Source: Microcaldota archaeon (GTDB taxonomy: Archaea > Micrarchaeota > Micrarchaeia > Norongarragalinales > UBA97). Taken from it: a DNA stretch of 6,420 bases. Positions 1 through 5,730 of the stretch are shown here, piece after piece. The stretch is taken from the NCBI GenBank assembly GCA_016217775.1, contig JACRGG010000028.1, forward strand, positions 1 through 6,420, read 5' to 3'. The translations under genes and the position numbers were made by a program. How positions within the stretch are numbered: the stretch's first letter is position 1; each line of letters starts with the position of its first letter. Below the pieces are notes generated by a model. The model did no database searches. It saw only the letters and a list, made by a program, of their open reading frames with translations, and was not told where the DNA came from.

Positions 1-2171
1 AAATTGATTTAGTGAAAGTAACCTGCAAAATGCCTTCCCACGTGCCGCTGCTGCGCGAGGTGTTCAAGCCCCTCGGGGAACTCTTCGAGCACGACATTCC
101 CTTCACTCGCCGATTCCTAATTGATTCGGGCCTTACTCCAAGCGACTTGATTGAGTTTGAAGTAGGCAAGGGGAGGCAAGTTGCTTCTTTTAAGAAAGTA
201 AGTTCCGGCGCGAGCATAATTGCGCTCTTGCGGACTCTCGCTTTCGACATTGAGACGTACAACCCAATCGGGATTTCAAAGCCAGGCAAGGACCCCGTTA
301 TTATGCTTAGTTACGCGGACGCGGGCGGGGCGAAAGTTCTTTCGGTCGGGAAGGAAATCAAGGGCAGGAAATTTGTTGAAACAGTGTCGGACGAAAAGCA
401 CTTGCTAAAGCGTTTTTCGCAAGTCCTTAAAGAAAAGCACGTGGACTTGTTGTCGGGCTATAATTCCGACGGGTTTGACTTGCCTTACTTAATCGAGCGC
501 GCGAAGGTCTTGAGGACTGGCATTGATTTCTCGCGCGGTGGAAAAATGGTTTTAAGAAACGCGGGTGGGAGAAGCCAAGTGAAAATCCCGGGGCGCATTC
601 ACTTTGACGCGTTTAACGTGGCTTCCGCAATGAATTTCATCGGCGCATTCAAGTTCTCGCGCCTGACTCTTGCGCAAGTGTACAAGGAATTATTCGGTGA
701 GGCGGGCAAGCTTGAAATGGATAAAGCTAGTTTGTTCAAGCACTGGGACGAGGGCGGGGAGAAACTCGAGTACCTCGCGGATTACTCTCTCGCCGACTCT
801 GTTTCAACGCTAAGGATAACTAATTTCTTCCTCCCTTTCGCGGAAGCGCTTTCTAAAACCGTTGGCTTGCCGCTCTACGAGATTTCGCGCGTGTCGCCAA
901 GCGTGCTGGTTGAAAACACTTTAATGCGCCTCGCGTACGCGCGCGGGGAGTTATTCCCCAATTCCCCGGGTTTTGGCACCGTCCAAGACAGGCTGGGAAA
1001 CCCCATTAAGGGCGCGTTCGTGAAACAACCCAACCCGGGGTTGTACGAGAACCTGGCGGTGCTTGACTTTCGCTCGCTTTACCCGTCGATAATAATTTCT
1101 CACAACGTCGACCCGTCCACGATAAACTGCGATTGCTGCGCGCAGGGGGAATCGTTCGTCTCCCCGACCGGCGCGCGTTTTTGCTCCAAGCGCAAAGGGG
1201 TAGTGCCTCAAATGCTTGAGGAAGTCCTCAAGGAACGAATGGCAATCAAGCAAAAACTCAAGGGAATCAAGGATAAGGCCGGCAACGAGTTTCGCGAGCT
1301 TGACGCGAACCAGTGGGCGCTTAAGATTCTAGCAAATTCTACTTACGGGTACTTGGTCTTCTCGCGCTCGCGGTGGTATTCGAGGGAGGCGGGGGAGAGC
1401 ATCACGGCGTGGGCGCGAAAGTACATTCAGGACACTATGGAGCAGGCGGAAAAAAGCGGGTTTAAGGTTCTCTACGGCGATACGGACTCGCTGTTCATCC
1501 AGTACGAGGCTGCTGGGGGGGAGGAGAAAGTCCGCGAGTTTCAAAAAGCTGTTAACAAAAGCCTTCCGGGCGCTATGGAGTTGGAGCTAGAGGATTTTTA
1601 CCCGCGCGGGCTTTTTGTCAGCAAGAAGGTGGGTAGCGGGACGGGCGCGAAGAAAAAGTACGCGGCGATAAACAAGGAGGGCAAGATAAAGATCCGCGGT
1701 TTTGAGCTGGTGAGAAGGGATTGGAGCAAGTTCTCGCGCGACACCCAGCGCGAAGTCCTGTCTATTTTGCTTAATAAGGGCAGTTTGGAGGAGGCGCTGG
1801 CGCTAGTGCGCGATAGAATCGAGTTGCTTAAGTCCGGGGGCGTTGCGCTCGAGCAGCTGGCGATTACGACGCAGTTGCGCAAGAAAATCAAGGACTACGC
1901 GATTACCTCCCCCGAGCTTGAAGCCGCAAAAAAAGCGATTAAAAAGGGGGTGAAGATTGACGAAGAGTCGATAATCTCTTACGTGATTACGCGCAAGGGA
2001 AAAACGACGAGCGAAAAGGCGCAAATCCTCGAGCTTGCCGACGGTTACGACGCGGATTACTACGTGAACAACCAATTAGTCCCCGCGGTTTTGAAAATAC
2101 TGGAGGCAATGGGGGTAAACGAGGACACGATTACCCTAAAAGGCGTGCAAAAGGGGTTAGGGGATTGGTGA
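1..2171 (+). CDS. polB: Family B DNA polymerase (archaeal replicative type), 5' end outside the window
   Basis: This is a DNA-directed DNA polymerase with 3'-5' proofreading exonuclease, expected to copy the chromosome together with the PCNA clamp. The frame is open to the left edge (Ile-Asp-Leu precede the GTG at 12), and the first visible residues match the interior of archaeal PolB. The true start and roughly the first hundred residues (most of the N-terminal domain) therefore lie outside; the GTG at 12 is not the start. Numbering from that GTG, the visible motifs are: Exo I FDIET (D79, E81), Exo II NSDGFD (N151, D156), Exo III YSLAD (Y258, D262), motif A DFRSLYPS (D352-S359), motif B KILANSTYG (K438-G446), motif C YGDTDS (D490, D492), and the thumb-entry segment IRGFELVRRDW (561-571). 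All catalytic residues are present and no intein interrupts motifs A-C. A Cys group (C373, C375, C376, C391) sits where thermococcal enzymes carry a disulfide. The protein stops at QKGLGDW, a shortened PIP-like end. The stop is TGA at 2169. Confidence 0.97.
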   Translation, partial: IDLVKVTCKMPSHVPLLREVFKPLGELFEHDIPFTRRFLIDSGLTPSDLIEFEVGKGRQVASFKKVSSGASIIALLRTLAFDIETYNPIGISKPGKDPVIMLSYADAGGAKVLSVGKEIKGRKFVETVSDEKHLLKRFSQVLKEKHVDLLSGYNSDGFDLPYLIERAKVLRTGIDFSRGGKMVLRNAGGRSQVKIPGRIHFDAFNVASAMNFIGAFKFSRLTLAQVYKELFGEAGKLEMDKASLFKHWDEGGEKLEYLADYSLADSVSTLRITNFFLPFAEALSKTVGLPLYEISRVSPSVLVENTLMRLAYARGELFPNSPGFGTVQDRLGNPIKGAFVKQPNPGLYENLAVLDFRSLYPSIIISHNVDPSTINCDCCAQGESFVSPTGARFCSKRKGVVPQMLEEVLKERMAIKQKLKGIKDKAGNEFRELDANQWALKILANSTYGYLVFSRSRWYSREAGESITAWARKYIQDTMEQAEKSGFKVLYGDTDSLFIQYEAAGGEEKVREFQKAVNKSLPGAMELELEDFYPRGLFVSKKVGSGTGAKKKYAAINKEGKIKIRGFELVRRDWSKFSRDTQREVLSILLNKGSLEEALALVRDRIELLKSGGVALEQLAITTQLRKKIKDYAITSPELEAAKKAIKKGVKIDEESIISYVITRKGKTTSEKAQILELADGYDADYYVNNQLVPAVLKILEAMGVNEDTITLKGVQKGLGDW

Positions 2172-2185
2172 GCTAAACTCAACAG

Positions 2186-2237
2186 CCCAACTCCTAAAAT
2201 CCACCCAATCCTGAAATTCGCCCAAACCCAAAAGCAG
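2186..2237. repeat. Degenerate 17-18 bp tandem repeat just after polB
   Basis: Two clear units and one weaker unit each begin CCCAA: 2186-2203 (CCCAACTCCTAAAATCCA), 2204-2220 (CCCAATCCTGAAATTCG) and from 2221 (CCCAAACCCAAAAGCAG). Units 1 and 2 agree at about 14 of 17 aligned positions. The strand is strongly biased, C/A-rich on plus and G/T-rich on minus. No function is evident. It could be a relic of duplication or a 3' untranslated element of the polB transcript. Confidence 0.4.
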
Positions 2238-2250
2238 CTTGCGCGCAAAA

Positions 2251-2264
2251 TCGTTTTTGTTGTT
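2251..2264 (+). terminator. T-rich tract, possible first polB terminator
   Basis: A T-rich stretch (TCGTTTTTGTTGTT) lies about 80 bases after the polB stop, just downstream of the 10-bp palindrome TTGCGCGCAA at 2239-2248. Archaeal RNA polymerase commonly terminates at such oligo-T tracts. No strong hairpin is needed, and the palindrome is too tight to form a good stem. Confidence 0.35.
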
Positions 2265-2307
2265 TGAATGCCTCTAATTTACCTCTAAGAGCCTACTGCG
2301 CAAAACG

Positions 2308-2344
2308 AGTCTGTCTTATGCGTAGTTAAGACGGGTTTTATTTT
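2308..2344 (+). terminator. Hairpin plus T-rich tail, polB terminator candidate
   Basis: GTCTTA (2313-2318) pairs with TAAGAC (2327-2332) across an 8-nt loop. The stem can be lengthened outwards to about 2308 with a mixture of normal and G-T wobble pairs. The T-rich tail TTTTATTTT follows at 2336-2344. This is the best intrinsic-terminator-like structure between polB and the next gene. It would insulate the AT-rich promoter that follows. Confidence 0.45.
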
Positions 2345-2418
2345 GTGGAGCAGACTTGGTCAAAGCATCAAAATAACTCTAGAAACAAAAATTCAATTGT
2401 TAAATGATTAAAATAGTA

Positions 2419-2427
2419 TTTATAATA
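2419..2427 (+). promoter_or_regulatory. Alternative TATA-like box (TTTATAATA)
   Basis: TTTATAATA lies in a very AT-rich stretch. Initiation about 25 bases downstream would give an RNA starting near 2449 and reading into the AlbA_2 gene with a leader of about 35-40 nt. No Shine-Dalgarno is visible before the ATG at 2486, so the nearer box at 2452-2464 is preferred. Confidence 0.3.
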
Positions 2428-2451
2428 GTTTATGATTAATTGTAAAATAGT

Positions 2452-2464
2452 AAAATATATAAAT
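2452..2464 (+). promoter_or_regulatory. TATA box (box A) for a leaderless transcript of the AlbA_2/HATPase gene
   Basis: The sequence AAAATATATAAAT is centred about 28 bases before the ATG at 2486. Archaeal transcription usually begins about 25-27 bases downstream of the TATA box centre, which places the start at or one or two bases before this ATG. The lack of any GGAGG/GGTGA-like site upstream of 2486 agrees with leaderless translation. Confidence 0.55.
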
Positions 2465-2485
2465 ATGATTGTTTATTATTGTTGT

Positions 2486-3829
2486 ATGACTAATGCAAGT
2501 GAGATTGTTGAGGCTGTTCTAACTAATCGGCGAGATGAGGGTCTTTTGATTGATTGGACGGAAGGAACAAAAAATCTTGATTCTATAGGCGCGGCAATAG
2601 CCGCGTTTGCTACTTCTGGCGGAGGTTGGCTAGTGATAGGAATAGCTAAAAACCGCAGTCTAGCGGACATTCCTGACAAACAGGTTCTTATTTCCCGGGT
2701 TGGAGAAGCATTGAGAAATTGCCGGCCAATTCCTTTCGTAAGTGACCCGGAGTTTATAGATAAAGATGGAAAAATTGTTGCAGTATACCAGATTGTTGGT
2801 TTAGGCGGAACACTTTGCGAGTACAAGGATATTCCGTATCATCGTGTTCAGGATTCAAATAAGAAAATGTCTATGGCCGAATTACGCCAGAATCTGACGA
2901 AATACGGGTTGTTGTCGTGGGAACTAAGGCCAAGTCCAGCTCCATTTGATGCGATTGATGCGGAAGAGCTGGAGTTTTATTTGAAGAAGATAAATGAAAG
3001 AAATCCTGTAGACAAGCAAACGAACGAGAATTTTCTTAAGATGAATAAAGCAGTTGCCGAGGGCGGGAAGTCCTTGACGAACTTGGGGTTGATTGCTTTA
3101 GGAAGAAAACCCGCAGAGTATTTGCCTCAATGCCAGATTCAATTGGTGAGATTCAGGGGAGATAAGCCGATTGACCGAATTTCTTCGCATTTAGCTAATT
3201 TGCCTGCAAGAAAAATTATTTTCAACTGCTTCAATTTTCTAAAATTAAATCTTCCTACTAGGGAGCGGTATGAGCAAACAAATAGGATTGAAGAGCCGAT
3301 TATTCCTGAACGAGCGCTTAGGGAAGCAATCGTGAATATGGTTGTCCACAGGGATTATACTGATCCGCAAGAATCTCTCATACGGATATTTGATGATAGA
3401 GTTGAGTTTCAAAATGCAGGGGCTCCTGACAAGATTGAACTTGAAAAGATTTTAGCCCAAGGGATTCCTTTTCATAGGAATCAAGGGATTTACAATTTTT
3501 TAAGGCCAGTCCACCAAGCCGAGGCGGCTGGCCAGGGGATTCCGATAATGAAACAAGAATTAAAGCGGGTTGGATTAAATCCGCCTGAAATAACCACCTT
3601 GTATAATATATTTCATTTAACACTGCGCTTTGCAGAAAGAAAGCCAGAAACATTGGGCGATGTTGTTTTGTTGTATGGAAAAGAGAAAAAGAGCGTGTCC
3701 ACTTCTGATGTTATGAAAATCTATAATCTCAGCAGGCCTACGGTAATAAAAATTTTAGATGAACTGGAGAGAAAGGGGTTTGCGCAGCATATTGGAAAAA
3801 CCCGCAACAGCAAATATTTATTCCAATAG
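2486..3829 (+). CDS. AlbA_2 (Schlafen-type) / HATPase_c_4 / winged-helix putative regulator
   Basis: A 447-aa protein of the group often annotated as ATP-binding, RecG-like transcriptional regulators. The start is taken as the ATG at 2486 (MTNASEIVEAV). The frame also offers ATGs at 2432 and 2465, but they add an untypical Ile/Tyr/Cys-rich leader and overlap the TATA box. Numbering from 2486: residues about 8-135 form the AlbA_2 domain, with its signature AFATSGGGWLVIGI near 41-54. The usual EFK motif before it reads Asp-Trp-Thr, so the conserved Lys seems lost. Residues about 273-385 match HATPase_c_4: REAIVN carries the E280/N284 N-box-like pair, then HRDY (288-291), NAG (310-312), RN (331-332) and GQGI (349-352). 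Residues about 403-447 are a winged helix, with recognition helix around RPTVIKILDELERKGF. The family is known for DNA/nucleic-acid binding and regulation, with some defence-linked members; the target here is unknown. The gene is clearly more AT-rich than polB and stands alone, suggesting transfer. The stop is TAG. Confidence 0.85.
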   Translation: MTNASEIVEAVLTNRRDEGLLIDWTEGTKNLDSIGAAIAAFATSGGGWLVIGIAKNRSLADIPDKQVLISRVGEALRNCRPIPFVSDPEFIDKDGKIVAVYQIVGLGGTLCEYKDIPYHRVQDSNKKMSMAELRQNLTKYGLLSWELRPSPAPFDAIDAEELEFYLKKINERNPVDKQTNENFLKMNKAVAEGGKSLTNLGLIALGRKPAEYLPQCQIQLVRFRGDKPIDRISSHLANLPARKIIFNCFNFLKLNLPTRERYEQTNRIEEPIIPERALREAIVNMVVHRDYTDPQESLIRIFDDRVEFQNAGAPDKIELEKILAQGIPFHRNQGIYNFLRPVHQAEAAGQGIPIMKQELKRVGLNPPEITTLYNIFHLTLRFAERKPETLGDVVLLYGKEKKSVSTSDVMKIYNLSRPTVIKILDELERKGFAQHIGKTRNSKYLFQ

Positions 3830-3850
3830 TGTCCTTGCACAAGACGCCTT

Positions 3851-3880
3851 ATTTACTCTAATCAAGAATGGCGAGTAAAT
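3851..3880. repeat. Inverted repeat overlapping the promoter of the 127-aa gene
   Basis: ATTTACTC (3851-3858) and GAGTAAAT (3873-3880) are perfect 8-bp inverted arms separated by 14 bases. The right arm overlaps the TATA box at 3877-3887. It could be an operator read by a dimeric regulator, possibly the winged-helix protein encoded just upstream, or part of that gene's 3' end. Only the repeat itself is directly visible. Confidence 0.45.
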
Positions 3881-3887
3881 TAATATA
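3877..3887 (+). promoter_or_regulatory. TATA box for the 127-aa gene
   Basis: AAATTAATATA is the only AT-rich box between the two plus-strand genes. Initiation about 25 bases downstream would fall near 3907-3910. That leaves a leader of about 20 nt which includes the GGTGA site at 3918, so promoter, leader and ribosome site fit together. Confidence 0.5.
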
Positions 3888-3917
3888 CGCGCCTTGCGTA
3901 ATACGTTGCGAATTGAA

Positions 3918-3922
3918 GGTGA
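3918..3922 (+). promoter_or_regulatory. Shine-Dalgarno GGTGA that fixes a TTG start
   Basis: GGTGA, complementary to the archaeal 16S rRNA 3' end, sits six bases before the TTG at 3929. This spacing is what supports the TTG as start codon; no ATG or GTG in that frame is better placed. Confidence 0.65.
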
Positions 3923-3928
3923 ATTTCT

Positions 3929-4312
3929 TTGGCTGACTTGAAGACCGCGATTAACGATATGGTGAAAAAAGGCTTAAGCGAGCAGGTTATCGTCTCTAAC
4001 TTGCGCGAGCTGGGCGTGCAAAACCCGCAGAGGGTATACGCGGACGCGCTAGCAGCGCCGCCTAGGCAAAACGGCTCGCAGCCGGCCTCGCAGGCGAAAG
4101 AACAGCAGCTGCTGGTTGAAAACGCTAGCCAAAAGCCAGTTGAGCAGCCGCGCGTCTTCACTAACGTGGGCAAGACAACGCCTGTAATCGGCTTGGACGA
4201 GCTTAACGCCAAGGTGGATGACTTAAGCGCGCAGTTAAAGGCGTTAAGCGAGTTGAACCAAAAAATATTGGACTCCAACCGCGAGGTTCTCCTGCGGCTG
4301 AAGAGAAGCTAG
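3929..4312 (+). CDS. Small soluble helical/coiled-coil protein of unknown function (127 aa)
   Basis: I do not recognise this gene. It starts with TTG, supported by GGTGA six bases upstream, and ends with TAG. Three parts can be seen. Residues 2-42 are a compact, probably helical module (MVKKGLSEQVIVSNLRELG, then NPQRVYADAL), resembling the small helix-turn-helix-like or UBA-like bundles that pair 'opportunistic loop' residues with an Ala-Leu end. Residues 43-88 are a Gln/Ser/Pro-rich flexible linker. Residues 89-124 are a Leu-rich amphipathic helix (repeated Leu at 3-4 residue spacing) likely to form a coiled coil and oligomerise. There is no signal peptide or membrane segment. The Gln/Ala-rich, GC-rich codon use resembles polB, not the AT-rich gene before it, so it looks native. 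It has its own promoter and converges on the minus-strand membrane-protein genes. A scaffold or adaptor role is possible but unsupported. Confidence 0.8.
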   Translation: MADLKTAINDMVKKGLSEQVIVSNLRELGVQNPQRVYADALAAPPRQNGSQPASQAKEQQLLVENASQKPVEQPRVFTNVGKTTPVIGLDELNAKVDDLSAQLKALSELNQKILDSNREVLLRLKRS

Positions 4313-4318
4313 AAACTA

Positions 4319-4327
4319 TTTTTTTTT
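4319..4327 (+). terminator. T9 tract, terminator of the 127-aa gene
   Basis: Nine consecutive T residues begin six bases after the TAG stop at 4310-4312, a classic archaeal oligo-T terminator. It also lies downstream of the convergent minus-strand gene. Confidence 0.6.
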
Positions 4328-4350
4328 AAAGTAGAGTCATTTTGTTTTAA

Positions 4351-4368
4351 ACAAGAATTATTTCTTGT
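4351..4368 (-). terminator. Hairpin over the stop codon of the 198-aa gene
   Basis: ACAAGAA (4351-4357) and TTCTTGT (4362-4368) form a perfect 7-bp stem with a 4-base loop. On the minus strand the stop codon TAA (4360-4358) lies in the loop, and the stem is followed by a weak T-rich run (TTTAAAAC). It may end or stabilise the minus-strand operon transcript. Confidence 0.4.
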
Positions 4369-4954
4369 CTCCGTTGTGTTTTTTCCTAAACTCTGCGAGG
4401 GTTTCTTCCTTGATGATTTGCTTCACTGCGTCGCGCACTTGCTCGGGCATTGCCTGAATGGATTGGTTGCCGATCAGCGCGTCTTCAACCGCGCTCTCAA
4501 TCCGCTCTTCCTTCAATAACTGCGTTTTAAGCGCGGCGGCCGCCGGAGTGTTGCCGAGGATTTGGTGCGCCGTCGTTTCCTTGCTTTTTTCCTCCTCGCT
4601 TAAAATGGATTTAGCGAAGTGCTTCTTGTCCCCCTCCGAAACGCCCTTGAGCCTTTGCTTGCGCCAAGCCTCGACCGTCTTCCACTTGATTTCCTCCCTC
4701 TCGTGTTCAATAGCGTAATCCTCTCCCGCGGAAGAGCCGTTGTTTTCCCCGCCGTTTTCTTGCCTGTTTTCCAGCGCGATTACCTTCTCTTCAGCCCGCT
4801 CTTCCATCTCAACCGCGGTGTTCTTGACTATGCCTTGGACTAATGCGAGGGTGACAACAAGAACTATGCCGGTAATCGCCAGCCAATCGATTTGAAATAA
4901 GATTCCAGCGCCTGCAATAACGAGGAGAATCAAGTACGAGGAGAGCGTGTTCAA
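4358..4954 (-). CDS. Two-pass membrane protein with long charged cytoplasmic tail (198 aa), unknown function
   Basis: Not recognised. The start given is the TTG at 4954, preceded by a purine-rich GAGGGGAAG (4970-4962) about seven bases away. Residues about 5-22 and 24-43 are membrane helices forming a tight hairpin. Residues 45-198 are a long, highly charged, mostly helical tail rich in Glu and Lys (48-66 very acidic, a Gly/Asn-rich break at 67-75, helices from about 80 to the Lys-rich end). The tail probably faces the cytoplasm and may form coiled coil. It is the last gene of the minus-strand membrane-protein series, 57 bases after the 132-aa gene. Oddity: an ATG at 4977 opens MERGEDFF and then hits TGA overlapping the TTG by two bases. 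Adding a single T to the T7 tract (4959-4953) would fuse that ATG into this frame. The start is therefore uncertain (TTG, re-initiation, slippage or a sequencing indel). The tail is not similar to any family I can name. Confidence 0.75.
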   Translation of the reverse strand: MNTLSSYLILLVIAGAGILFQIDWLAITGIVLVVTLALVQGIVKNTAVEMEERAEEKVIALENRQENGGENNGSSAGEDYAIEHEREEIKWKTVEAWRKQRLKGVSEGDKKHFAKSILSEEEKSKETTAHQILGNTPAAAALKTQLLKEERIESAVEDALIGNQSIQAMPEQVRDAVKQIIKEETLAEFRKKHNGDKK

Positions 4955-4961
4955 AAAAAGT

Positions 4962-4977
4962 CTTCCCCTCTCTCCAT
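4962..4977 (-). promoter_or_regulatory. Purine-rich ribosome site and short upstream reading frame before the TTG start
   Basis: Reading the minus strand, ATG (4977-4975) is followed at once by GAGAGGGGAAG and then the T7 tract. The purine run can act as the Shine-Dalgarno for the TTG at 4954. The ATG frame ends with TGA at 4953-4951, overlapping that TTG, which would allow termination-reinitiation. Confidence 0.4.
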
Positions 4978-5011
4978 TTAACTGCTTGATTCCCAGTAAT
5001 TTTGTTAAACG

Positions 5012-5410
5012 CTAGTCTTTGTCGTCTGATTTCTCGGTTTCCTTCTTGCCGTTCTTTTTCTTTATTTCAGCCGGGGCCAGCAGCCCGAATATTCCTTTTC
5101 CAACATTGTATCCGACTTTGACCATACTGCCGACTCTCTTGCCGATTCTCTCTTCCCCAGAGTCAGGCCCGCCCCAGTCGGTTTGAATCCTCACTTTGCT
5201 AGTGGTTTCGCTTGGCTTTCCCGCCGGCGCTGCTTGGCTATAGTTTGCTCCAGCGCTGTTATTGTGCGGGCGGGCGTGGCTTGCCCTGTCGCTTTCCCCG
5301 GATAAGTAAATCACTAGCCCGCAGATGGCTAGGAATGAAAAAAAGACTTCCCCCGCGTTTAGAAAGTAGAACGACGCGGCGGCGAACAATAGCACGAGCA
5401 GGAAATTCAT
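5012..5410 (-). CDS. Two-pass membrane protein with Ser/Ala-rich linker and basic tail (132 aa), unknown function
   Basis: Not recognised. The start is placed at the ATG at 5410 (MNFLLVLLFAAASF) because GGAGGG lies ten bases before it. The frame is open further upstream to 5467, but that extension would overlap the preceding gene and has no ribosome site. Residues 2-17 and 22-37 are membrane helices. Residues 40-70 are a disordered Ser/Ala/Asn/His-rich stretch. Residues 73-79 (VRIQTDW) look like a short beta or docking segment. Residues 93-114 are a glycine-rich, moderately hydrophobic stretch that could lie on the membrane, followed by a Lys-rich, finally acidic tail. The hairpin-plus-tail layout repeats that of the 198-aa neighbour, suggesting partners or distant paralogues. 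Only four bases separate it from the gene before it, so co-transcription and coupled translation are likely. The stop is TAG. Confidence 0.75.
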   Translation of the reverse strand: MNFLLVLLFAAASFYFLNAGEVFFSFLAICGLVIYLSGESDRASHARPHNNSAGANYSQAAPAGKPSETTSKVRIQTDWGGPDSGEERIGKRVGSMVKVGYNVGKGIFGLLAPAEIKKKNGKKETEKSDDKD

Positions 5411-5414
5411 TTCT

Positions 5415-5693
5415 CTAATACCCTCCGCCGCCGTATGGATTGGGCTGTTCCGGCGATTTCGCGGCAATTATCAAGAATATGGCGAACAACCCGCCTAAAA
5501 TAATGTAGCTCGAGTCGCTTACTCCAACGTAGCTTAATCCGACTAGCCCCGCGCCAATCAGCGCGGCGATGACCATAAAAATGTTTTTCGCAGTGAACAC
5601 CGCCACCGCAACTAGCGCCAATCCCATTAGCGGCAAGCCGTTTTGCGCCGCTAGAACCGCGAGCACGATTACGAACAATGCAGTGAAATCCAT
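5415..5693 (-). CDS. Small polytopic membrane protein, about four hydrophobic segments (92 aa), unknown function
   Basis: Not recognised. Starts at the ATG at 5693, preceded by GAGATGA seven bases upstream, a near match to GAGGTGA. Almost the whole protein is hydrophobic. Likely membrane segments are about 4-17, 20-35, 37-55 and 61-78, rich in Ala, Val, Ile and Gly, with few charges (one Asp at 2, a Lys at 36, an Asp at 60). The end is a short polar tail closing with PYGGGGY. There are no catalytic or metal-binding patterns. The spacing is 37 bases after the 81-aa gene and four bases before the 132-aa gene, so it sits in the middle of the probable operon. The Gly-rich end may be there partly because the same bases carry the next gene's ribosome site. 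The stop is TAG. Confidence 0.75.
   Translation of the reverse strand: MDFTALFVIVLAVLAAQNGLPLMGLALVAVAVFTAKNIFMVIAALIGAGLVGLSYVGVSDSSYIILGGLFAIFLIIAAKSPEQPNPYGGGGY
5421..5426 (-). promoter_or_regulatory. Shine-Dalgarno GGAGGG inside the preceding gene's Gly tail
   Basis: GGAGGG (5426-5421 on the minus strand) lies in the codons for the final Gly-Gly-Tyr of the 92-aa protein, ten bases before the ATG at 5410. It is the reason for choosing that start over the longer frame. Confidence 0.6.
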
Positions 5694-5730
5694 TTTCTTT
5701 TCATCTCAGCCAAACTTTGGGTTTCATTTC

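Noticed and set aside
12..14. GTG as the start of polB
   Set aside because: The frame is open upstream to the window edge and the sequence after the GTG aligns with the interior of archaeal PolB, so the gene begins outside.
951..2248. Several long minus-strand open frames within and just past polB
   Set aside because: They are shadows of a GC-rich coding sequence whose plus-strand product has every polymerase motif. The products are Arg/Ser-rich and featureless.
2432..2485. Longer start for the AlbA_2 protein
   Set aside because: The extra 18 residues are encoded by the AT-rich promoter stretch, including the TATA box, and look unlike any domain start.
2172..2485. Possible tRNA or other classical RNA gene in the long gap
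   Set aside because: No cloverleaf, T-loop GTTCRA motif or other known RNA pattern was found on either strand; only the repeat, terminator-like and promoter-like elements are supported.
5411..5467. N-terminal extension of the 132-aa membrane protein
   Set aside because: It would overlap the end of the 92-aa gene, lacks a ribosome site, and puts a polar stretch before the membrane helices. The ATG at 5410 has GGAGGG at good spacing.
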